From Candidula unifasciata (Eukaryota > Mollusca > Gastropoda > Stylommatophora > Geomitridae): a stretch of DNA of 64,000 bases. The stretch covers positions 129,501 to 193,500 of the forward strand of contig CAJHNH020007968.1 of assembly GCA_905116865.2 (NCBI GenBank), written 5' to 3'. The position numbers and the translations under genes are program-made. Positions 45,905-55,215 of this stretch are shown here, piece after piece. The notes under the pieces were generated by a model. It saw only the letters and a program-made list of their open reading frames with translations, searched no databases and was not told where the DNA came from. Position 1 is the first letter of the stretch; the number at the start of each line of letters is the position of its first letter.

Positions 45905-46150
45905 TGTGAGGGATGTTCGGTAGTGAGTGAACAGTGCCGAGGCACACATAGATTATTACGGTCTAAGGATAATGGTGCTGCGAGCAGTCGCCAGGGAATT
46001 TGACCGGCGCTCAACACTCAATGGAATGGCGAGACTGACATACAACCAGACAGTTACTGGTGCCATCGGAATTGAAACTCTTCGCTTGCTGCTGAAGATG
46101 GGGACGGAGAGCTTATTGGAGTGTCCCGAGTGTCATGATGTCGATTTTTA
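45905..46150 (+). repeat. Repeat G, longest copy
   Basis: GGAATTTGACCGGCGCTCAA, CATACAACCAGACAGTTACT, TCTTCGCTTGCTGCTGAAGA, GGAGTGTCCCGAGTGTCATG. Class unknown; five copies in the window, two of them inverted beside coding sequence. Confidence 0.75.
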
Positions 46151-46540
46151 GTTCAAAATCCGTTACGCTGGTATTCATTACCTTGTTCTGTCATGAGGTG
46201 TTAGTAGTCTTCCGGAGACAGCACACTTCACCGATAGATTTTTGTTCTGGTTGATGTAACGACGGGTAGTTCCCGCATGACCCTGTGAACAGACCATCAC
46301 CAATCAGGTGCCGTCTTCGCAGTGAATGTTGACTGCAACAGATCTCCGACAAACTCTGTCTCTCGTCCTGGTTCTACATTCTCTCAAACTGCTGTGCCTC
46401 AATCTCTTAACGTTGTCCCATTTATATCACTGTCCACCTCTTGCTCTTCTCTTATTTGACTGAAAACGAGGCAGATTTAGACCTCCGCGAACGAAGATAC
46501 AAAACACTGAACATGCATTGGCTATCAAATCTTACCGGGC
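46151..46540. other. Unclassified DNA
   Basis: No gene or repeat family recognised. Confidence 0.4.
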
Positions 46541-46625
46541 TGGAGAACTCCTCTTGAGACAGAAAAAAATGTGTCAGCCGTGCTGCGATGGGAGCGACGT
46601 TCTGTAAATGACCTGCTAATCGATG
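46540..46625 (+). pseudogene. LINE tail remnant
   Basis: CCGTGCTGCGATGGGAGCGA, CGTTCTGTAAATGACCTGCT match the RHAAMGATFCK tail at 16281-16400 (minus). Confidence 0.55.
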
Positions 46626-46626
46626 A

Positions 46627-47435
46627 TGAAAACTTCCCAGTGTGGATTCTGGGGTCCCACTGTGGGTAAAACAAGCATAGACCCACTACCTCCCCAACAA
46701 GCATGTAGTAAAAGTCAACTAATTGGGATTTTTCATCGAAGTCGAGTGCATCTGTCTGAGAGGCAAGGAACCAAGAGTCTGTATACAAATAAGATGGTTA
46801 ATTTTACGAAATCCGGCCCAGAAAAAAAGGAGTGACTTACCTTGCCATTCATTCGTTTGGCGTTTGCTTGGTGTATATAATGTTTGTGGGCGGTTTTGCT
46901 GTCGTGAGTCCATTTCAGGCCCAACTAGCGCCTCTGTACAAGTAAGAAGTACTGCAAGGGGAGTTTCGCAGGCGGGACGATTCTTGAGTACCAAAAACTT
47001 GGATGTTTTTGTATTTTACGTTCGTTGGCGGTGGCTTCCCCCAAGAGAAAGAAAGAACTTACAAGGTACGTAGGAATAGAAAAATATCACTGTTTCCAAA
47101 GTCCCGAATCGTCGCGCAGGTAGCAAAACGTGAAAATTATTACTGAAGCGAGCGGTAAAAAGACGATAAAAAAGGGAACAGTTAAAGCGTCGACAAAAAG
47201 GAAAACATGACACCCCCGCAACATAGGAGAGGTCCTGCGACCATACAAGTCATGAATGGTAAGGGAAGTCACTCTCTTATAGGCCAGACTTCGTAAAATG
47301 AACAAGTCAGATTTGTATGACAGATGTGCATGCAATACTAAAGATCTGGAACAAGTCTAAAGTCCAGAGGTTTATGAAAAGCCAGAACTTTCTGCCAAAG
47401 TTTACAGCCGGTGAGCGCGAAGAAGAACAAGAAGA
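46627..47435 (+). repeat. SINE-like repeat A interrupted by a MITE
   Basis: The 5' half is at 46634-46796 (GTGTGGATTCTGGGGTCCCA to GTCTGTATACAAATAAG), the 3' half at 47304-47430 (AAGTCAGATTTGTATGACAG to GAGCGCGAAGAAGAAC). Confidence 0.8.
46797..47303. mobile_element. MITE with about 55-bp terminal inverted repeats
   Basis: The left end GTTAATTTTACGAAATCCGG continues GGAGTGACTTACCTTGCCAT; the reverse complement of the right end reads GTTCATTTTACGAAGTCTGG and GAGTGACTTCCCTTACCATT. 507 bp, no ORF. Inserted in repeat A. The short AAG on both sides may be the duplication, but it is not certain. Confidence 0.8.
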
Positions 47436-47906
47436 ACAAGAAAAAGAAGATAAACATATACTAAGACAAGCAAATTGGATGCGTGACTCGAAAGGCGCAG
47501 ATATTAAAGATCTGCTGTGAACACTCACAGTTATACGCAGAAGAAAAAGTCCAGTTTGAGAAAGGATGGATAAATAAATTTACAGTATCTTCTCGGGTTT
47601 GAATTTCAACACAAGATATGTTTCCTTGATCTCTCGGGCATTGAGATTGGCTGGGTACTCAAGAATTTACACATGCGTGCATGCTGAGCGACTCAGTGAA
47701 CATGCTCAAGAAAATGAAGGGTTCCAGATCAGAGATTCACTTGGCTAGACATATAGATTTTTCTTGGAGATAATTTAGCTGACTAATTTTGTGTAGACAT
47801 GTTGGCAAGTGTAACATTGTCATTTTGTGTAATGTTATGATGAAGGTTTTCTGGCCGCAACGTTCACTTGCCATTGGAATTTCTTATATGGTGAAGCTAA
47901 CTAGTC
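47436..47906. other. Unclassified intergenic DNA
   Basis: ATATGTTTCCTTGATCTCTC then GGGCATTGAGA (about 47612-47655) recurs at 48208-48238; otherwise nothing recognised. Confidence 0.4.
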
Positions 47907-48211
47907 AGTATGGATACTCCCCGTGTGGGTTCCGGGGCTCTACTATGGGAAAAACAAGAATAGACCCACTGCCTACCCAAAGCATGTCGTAAGAGTCGAC
48001 TAATTGGGAGCTTCCTTCGAAGTCGGAGTGCATCTATCTGAGAGGCAAGGAACCAACAGTCTGCATACAGATCTGTCAAACGGATGCACACGCAACACTC
48101 AGGTTCTGGAACAGGACTGCAGTCCAGAAGTGGACGAACAACCAGAACTTTCCGCCGGAGTTTACAGCCTGTGAACGAGAAGAAAGAAAGAAAGAAGAAG
48201 AAGTATGGATA
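47907..48211 (+). repeat. SINE-like repeat A, full length with target-site duplication
   Basis: Element 47917-48201 is flanked by AGTATGGATA at 47907-47916 and 48202-48211. It runs from CTCCCCGTGTGGGTTCCGGG to (GAAA)n GAAGAAGA. The 10-bp duplication and purine tail support retroposition; this is the reference copy for family A. Confidence 0.85.
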
Positions 48212-48235
48212 TGTTTTCATGATCTCTTGGGCATT

Positions 48236-48612
48236 GACAGTCTGCACAAAAATAAATTAATAAGTCAGATCTGTAAAATGGATGCGCAGGCATAGCCAAT
48301 CCATGCGGTAGATTTTCTAAGTATGAAGCAGGTCCTCGAAATGCCGCCTCTAATAGCTTTGCGCTGTCAGATCAAGGTGTATTTTGAATTTGCTGCTCAT
48401 GCACCCCCCCCCCTTTTTTTTTTAAACTGTGCCGCCTGATGAGACCGAATTTATGTCTCATACACGGCCAATTAGAGAAGGGCGTGGTATTATAGTACGA
48501 TACGGCCCTGGGCATAATTCAAGTTTTGGACCAAGATCAAAATCCTGAAGTGGACGAACAACCAGGACTTTCCCCGAGAGTTTACAGAAGGTGAACGTGA
48601 AGAATATAAAGA
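48236..48612 (+). repeat. SINE-like repeat A, split
   Basis: TCTGCACAAAAATAAATTAA..AAAATGGATGCGCAGGCA (48239-48290) and ATTCAAGTTTTGGACCAAGA..GTGAACGTGAAGAA (48505-48605) are parts of one copy, separated by about 215 bp of other sequence with C and T runs. Confidence 0.6.
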
Positions 48613-48639
48613 GGCACAGTGACTACAGATACGAAACTA

Positions 48640-48780
48640 TCATCGGCTTTCAGACGTCACCTCAAGATGGCGGCCACACCTCCGTGTAACGGAAACTGAT
48701 TGAGATCGTCTTGTTGTTGCTCAGAATTAGTTGGAGATGGATTTAAGCTTTAGAAAGTTTTCCTGCACGGATGCATCTAT
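48640..48780 (+). promoter_or_regulatory. Candidate promoter / first exon of the zinc-finger gene
   Basis: CAGACGTCACCTCAAGATGGCGGCCACACC has a GACGTCAC half-CRE next to CAAGATGGCGGC, the YY1 consensus found at many animal transcription starts. The short reading frame MAATPPCNGN stops at once. It is 1.6 kb upstream of the first recognised exon of the zinc-finger gene. Inference only. Confidence 0.4.
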
Positions 48781-49719
48781 GTTAGTGGGTTTTAATTGCT
48801 TTGTCTTGTTACTATGATAAAGTATAACGATGTTTTGATTTCATTTTCTGATTCGCATTCATTAAATAAGAATTCAGTTATTGAATTCGATTCTCTTGAA
48901 GTCACAGAAAAGTTCAAAAGTCTGAAATGTGTGTCAACTCTCAACTGTCAGTATGTAGTTTGTCTTGTGAAATATTTTTTAAACGTGTCAAAAAATATAA
49001 TATTAAAAAAAATTAAAAACCTGTCGATATTTCGGATCGGCAGGTTTACAGTTTTTAATTGTGGCAGGATTTTACTTAAGAAAATAGTTGTATTTTCAAT
49101 TTTACTTGTATGTAGCTGACAGCTGAAAGCTGCATTGCCATTGCTCAGCTGCTGATGTATTTAAGTGCATTATGTGACACTGTGAGCTGCAAATTTTATT
49201 TGGAATGCATTTTGACAGTGCTTAACATGGTTTATTTTGTGAACTGCGGTTGAAGAGAATGGCCAGAGAACTTGTGCCTCATGTGAGTAAAGCCTTATGC
49301 GATTAACTGCTTGTGCAACTATTAGTTGATTGAACTTTTGATCTGTTGCAACAGCTGCTTCCATTTTTAGCATCAAACTGTTTTGGTAGTTCTGACTGCT
49401 ACCATGTGCATTTAAAATTGAATGTATGTGTACTCTGTTGGATTTGCTAAGACTGCAGTCTGTCAGCTTTTTACAAACGGGACATTGGTGGACATTCTAC
49501 ATGGTTTTTTGTTGGCACATGAACAGAGCAACTATAAGATGACCAGTTTGCTATAAAGTTGGAACTGTAATTACCTGATTACCTGATCTGCATACGATAG
49601 GGAAAGATAGAACGACTTGGCGTGAGTTGGTTGAGGGCCTGTGCTCCATTGGGGGCTAGAAAGGCAGAAGAAGACGAAGAAGACCTGATCTTGTTCTCCT
49701 TTAAAAATTTTCTGGGGGC

Positions 49720-49990
49720 CTCATTGTGGGGAAATCAAGAATCGACCGACTGTCCCCCCAGCAAGCATGTCATAGTAGTAGACTAATTATGGGCATCCTT
49801 TGAAGTCGAGATGCATCTCCCCGAGATGAGAGGCAAAGAACCAACAGTCTGCACACAGATATGCTAGATCTGTAAAATGTATGTGGATTCAACACTCAGG
49901 TTCTGGGATAAGACTATAAGCTCAAAAGTAGACGAACATCCAGAACTTTCTGCCAGAGTTTGCAGCTGTTGAAGGCAAAGAAGAAAAAGA
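49720..49990 (+). repeat. SINE-like repeat A
   Basis: Forward copy, GGGGGCCTCATTGTGGGGAA to TGAAGGCAAAGAAGAAAAAG. Confidence 0.75.
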
Positions 49991-50135
49991 TACAGAGAAG
50001 ATACATCTTCTCTCTTGGTTTTCCTCTGCCTCTCTTTCCTTCCATCTTTCCTGTTGTGACATGGTACTCTACTTTCCCTCTTCTCAAGATATATGACCAA
50101 AGAATGTCAAGTGTCTTTCTCTGATGTAGTGGCAC
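49990..50135 (-). pseudogene. LINE ORF2 tail
   Basis: Minus-strand frame RRGKVEYHVTTGKMEGKRGR then GKPREKMYLL; the best match to the antisense fragment at PPP4C exon 7. Confidence 0.75.
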
Positions 50136-50149
50136 AATCTACCATTTGT

Positions 50150-50325
50150 TGAATGTTGAATTAAGAATCAATATAACAGCACTCAGGACACTCCCATAAG
50201 TGCTCAGTCCTCATCTTCAGCAGCAACCAGAGAGTTACAATTCCGATGACACCAGTAGCCGATAGTATATCCATTTCATCCTTTCCTGGAGTGTTGAGCG
50301 TCGGCCAGATCCTCTGGTAATCTAC
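50150..50325 (-). repeat. Repeat G, inverted
   Basis: AATTAAGAATCAATATAACA, GCACTCAGGACACTCCCATA, CTCATCTTCAGCAGCAACCA, GCGTCGGCCAGATCCTCTGG. It ends 50 bp before the first recognised zinc-finger-gene exon. Confidence 0.7.
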
Positions 50326-50375
50326 CATTTGTCATTATTTATTTGTTTAAAAAAATATTTTCTTTTAACTTGTAG

Positions 50376-50466
50376 ATCCAAGGGAGCAGTGAAGCTGCCA
50401 AGCAACAATAGAATACCGACAGATATAGATAACATCCAAGACACAGAAGGATCACATATGATAGAG
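50376..50466 (+). CDS. ZNF gene, upstream exon a
   Basis: TTGTAG acceptor, GTAATA donor. Encodes SKGAVKLPSNNRIPTDIDN then IQDTEGSHMIE. 91 nt (1+90): enters phase 2, leaves on a codon boundary. Confidence 0.75.
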
Positions 50467-53400
50467 GTAATAGATTTTGGAAGTCTTGTTGTCTTAGTTT
50501 CAGCTTCATAGCAAACGGGTCACCCCATCTTTGCTCTGTTCCTGTGCCAATGAAAAGTATATTCCTGACCTGTCCAGTTTGTGGCGACAGCACTGATCAC
50601 TCAGACGTAAATCTTCAGACTTTCTGTCCTACACCTCCCTGAAATATGGTAAATATAGACAGTAAAGACAATCCATTTGAACAGGATGGTTGACACATTA
50701 TATGCTCACACTCAACAACACTCTCCTCGCATTAGAAAATTACCCTATATATATATGAGGGATGAGATTTGCCAGAAACACTGGTGTGAGGTTAGACAAC
50801 ACAGAAATAAAACTACCACTGCAAACTGCAGTAAATGAACTGACTTTCTACCCTTTTTCATTCCCAGGCTTCATTAAGGAAAAAAAAAACAATAGATCCA
50901 TGACCCGCAACAAGTATGTTGTTAAAAGTGACTAATTTGAGGTTTGTTGAGATTTGTTTGGCTGAGAGGTGCAGATATTGCAGCCTGACTATAAACCACA
51001 GTAAAACATGCTAACCAACCTCTTTAAGGTCAGGCACACACAAGGGATCAGTGTGATCAACTACATAAATCTTCTTCACATTCACTCGCTTTGAAAGTTC
51101 TGATTGTTCATCTACTTGTGGACTTAAGACTTGTTTCAGAACATGAGTTTTGCAAGCACATCTGTTTTACAGATGTGGCTTATTTGTGTGCAGACTGTTG
51201 GTTCTTTGCCTGTCAAGCAGACAAACTCCAACTTTAAAGGATACCCCTAATTAGTCGACTTTTATGAGATGCTTGCTAGTGAGGCAGTGCATCTAGTTCC
51301 CCCAACCACAACAGGGCCTTGTATGCTACTGATTTCCTCTTCTTTTTCTTCCTCTTCTCCCTTTTCTTTTTCTTCTTCTGCTTCTTCTTCGTCTTCTTCT
51401 TCTTCTATTTTTTCAGGGTGTTCTGCATTTGCATCTTTCTTAGTTAGTTTATCAGCTCTGTTGATGTATTCGTATCTGGACCTCCTAAACACTGTTCATG
51501 CGCTTATAGAACCAATAGTATTAAACTATTCTTTTCGAGTGCAGGTCACTGCAGGAAATGCCAGTTCACCGGCATTTATGAGGAATCTGTTATAGCCGGA
51601 TGTAACGAGATCTGGTCTTCTCAGGGTGATGCTCAAAGGCGGTTGATCTCCTCTTCATTTTAAACTTCTGTGTTTTCATAATTTACTTTCTCCTACACAT
51701 CTCACTCCCACCCCCTGCCGGTTTAAAAAAAAATAAGTATATAATATGAATTTAAATACATGTAATTAATATGTATTATTATAGATAATGCCAACCTTCA
51801 TTTGTTAGCAGGCATCACAGAGCAGTGAAACTGCTGTCCCACTCCTGATTGTCACAGTGAAGCAGGAAGTTGATGACCAGGTACATAAACTTTGTAAATC
51901 TTGAAACCATTGACTTGCTACAATTGATACAAATATGGCATCTGTATGGCACAGAAGACTTGTTTGTTACAGAACATTAAGATGTTACTCCCACACAATT
52001 CTGATGTGGCAAGTGTGAGGGTGACTAGTAAGTTGCGCTGCCTTTATTATACCACTTTTGCTGTGGAGGCGGGGGATCTTTGAGTCTGAGGATTTACGGC
52101 TGCATGGCTAATGCTGTTGCCACGACTGTGCAGGTGAGGGTGTTATTTTGATCCACTTGCGTCAAGAATAGTTTTCTGCAGTTAGAGCATGCAATTTTGG
52201 GACCACTGTTGCCATCACATGTTTCCTCTCAAATGCTCGGCTGTCAGCCTCTCGACAAATGTACCATAATACCTGCAGTGGCTCTCAACCTTCCTAATGC
52301 CACGACCCTTTGATACAGTTCCTTATGTTGTGCTGACCCCAACTGTAAAATTATTTTCATTGCTACTTCACAACTTCAGTGAATATATGTTTTCCAATGG
52401 TCTTAGGTCCCCCCCCCCCCCCCCCCACCCCCTGTTCGACCCTCAAAGGGGTCGCGTCCTACTAGTTGAGAACCGCTGTTCTAGAGGATGGCATTAGCGT
52501 CATAATTGGAATCTAAGGAGACTACCCCTAATGCACATCAATGTTGTAGTGTTTTATAACAGTTCCTTTAAATGTTAACATTGTCTCAATAGCAACAAGT
52601 CAGAAAGAACTACAGGGATTGACAGATGCCGTGGTGGTAGAAAGTGATCAAATGAGCCTCACTTTGAAAAATGTGAAGACAGAAATATTGGTGATTTCCA
52701 AGAAAAGAATAGTGCCTAAATGTGTAATAAACGTCAAAGATGTTATTTTAGGTCAAGTACAGAAATTTAAGTATCTAGGCACATGGATAACGTCCGACAG
52801 AAGATGTATCACAGAGATAAAGAACAATAGGACAGACTAAAACTGCGTTTTTTAAAATGAAGAACATTTTATGCAATAAATCCGTCATTGGAGGTAAGGA
52901 AAAGAATTCTCACATGCTTTATAGAGCCACTTTTAACATAGAGCTGTAAATCCTGGACATTTAATAAACAAGCCAGGCAGTTTCTTGAGGCCTCGAAGAT
53001 GTGGTCTTACAGAAGAATCCTTAGAATTCCTTGGACAGAAAAACAAACAAAATCAGATGTTTTGAAAGAGGTGAGGGCTCAATGACAACTTATCGCAAAC
53101 ATCAGAAAGAGATATTCTTTATTTTTTGGTTATGAAATGATAAAAAGGAAACAGGAACATGTTGTGACCACTGAAAAGATCTGTGAGCCTTATATATTGT
53201 TACTTTGGGATTTCAGGTGGTAATTATGTTTTGTATTTTTTTGTACAGGATACAAGTGACAGTGATATTGCTGATGAAACTATCACAATTAAGATGGAAA
53301 TGGATGATGAGGTATTTCATTTGTATTGTTGGTGTTAGCCTTTCGTCTTTCAGAGCAGTCAAGTTAGGTATCATATTCTTTATGTCATTCTGTATTTTAC

Positions 53401-55143
53401 TGTTATTCTATCTCTTTTGATTACATAATATTTGAATACTGTATTTTTCCTGTTAATCCCCGGTTGGGGGGGGGGGGGGGGGGTGTTCAGGGGATAATAC
53501 ACCCATTGCTTTCCTAATAAAAGTGTGTCATAAAAGGCAACTAATTAGGGATTTTTTTCCCTCTGAAGTCGGAATGCATCTGCCTAAGAGACTAGGAACC
53601 AACAGTCTGCAGTAAGCAGATACGTAAAGTGTAATAGCATACAGAACTCAGGTTCTGGAATAAGACTAAAGTAAGTGCAGAAGTGGATGAACAACCAGAA
53701 GTTATTCCAAAGACAACAATACTGCAAAGTAGGTGAGCATCCATGGGTGGTAAGTAAACAAAGATTACACTCTTCATGCCAGTTGCACTCTGGGCATATG
53801 GTGCTAGACTGCCAATCTCATAGACCAGTCTTAAAGAATAATCTTGTAGAATCTTGTAGACAGGCCAATCTTATAGACCAGTCTTATAGACCAATCTCAT
53901 AGACCAATTTCATAGACCAAGACAATACCTTGTATCCATTTTAGGCTGGGTCAACCTGTGAGCAAAGGTCAGTTTGAAAAAATCCAACTCAAACCTTCCT
54001 GTCTATTTACTACGGTACAACGGCTTCCCCTTGGGTAATAATGTCAGCTGTACAGAACACAATACAACAAACTGAGTACATCTTGGTAACATACTTTCAT
54101 CAATAAACAATGAAAAATGAAACACAACACAAATAGTAAATGGCACTAAATTTTATTACATTATGGGATTCTTTCTCTTCTTCTTCTTAGCGTTCACCAG
54201 CTGTAATGAGCTTACTGTTCTTAACCACCCTGCTTGATGCTCTACTCCTTATATAAATATGTCTATTGATTAGGGAAGAGGTCCCAGGGAGGACAGAAAA
54301 AGCACTATAAGGACATTCTCAAGACTGCTCTCAATTCTTTTGGCATCAACACAGCGAGCGACGTGGAAGGCTGCTGCACAAGACCGTTCTGGTTAGCGTA
54401 TGTCCCTCAGGCATGGTGCATCTGCCTGCCAGGTTGCACAGGCAGAGAAACAGAGGCAAACTAAAAAGAATCGCACTGCTGATCCCACACTTACTACGGC
54501 TTCCATCAATTGTCTGCACTGCTCAAGAACTTTCCAGGCTCATATTGGACTACACAGCCACCTTCATACTTATAATCATTGATCACTACTTCTTTGGATG
54601 AAAGTGGTATTCATCACTCGTGATGGATGAACAAAATATCTTTTGATTCATTGTTATTGATTATTCCCCTGTAGAATACAGACGATGCGGAAGGGGAGGG
54701 TGGATCTGTGGTGGACAGCATTAAGGAAGAAGTCGATGATGAGGTGAGTTATGGACTGTCTCACAATGTGTTGAACAGTTATAGAACTGGCTAGTAAACA
54801 GAATCTTGTCTTGGATACTAATATTTTGGCCATACCCAGCACTCAGTCAAATTGAAAAAAAAAATTAAAAGTAGAAGGCATGGTACTAGGTAAGAGGGGC
54901 AGGGACTTACCAGCATGAAAATGAGCACAGGATATGAGTGACACCTAGCGTTGAAAAGGACATAAGGAGGGAGATATCCTGAGGGACAAGGTTCCTTTCA
55001 GGCAGACCGTGATGAGGCCAAAGTTATGCAAAGGACCTGCTAGATGATGATGATGATGAGGTTAGGTGTTAATGAAGTAACTAAGAATAAAACCTGAGTG
55101 CACACACATATGCACACACACACTCATCCTCTTGTGGAATCAT

Positions 55144-55215
<72 letters not shown>

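Noticed and set aside
48796..49119. 107-codon frame as the first exon of the zinc-finger gene
   Set aside because: Hydrophobic, AT-driven composition, no donor in a usable phase and no recognisable similarity.
54400..54582. C2H2 finger as an exon of the host zinc-finger gene
   Set aside because: It follows a GKRSQGGQKKRYKD LINE motif and is the known C-terminal finger of LINE ORF2; no suitable splice sites in phase.
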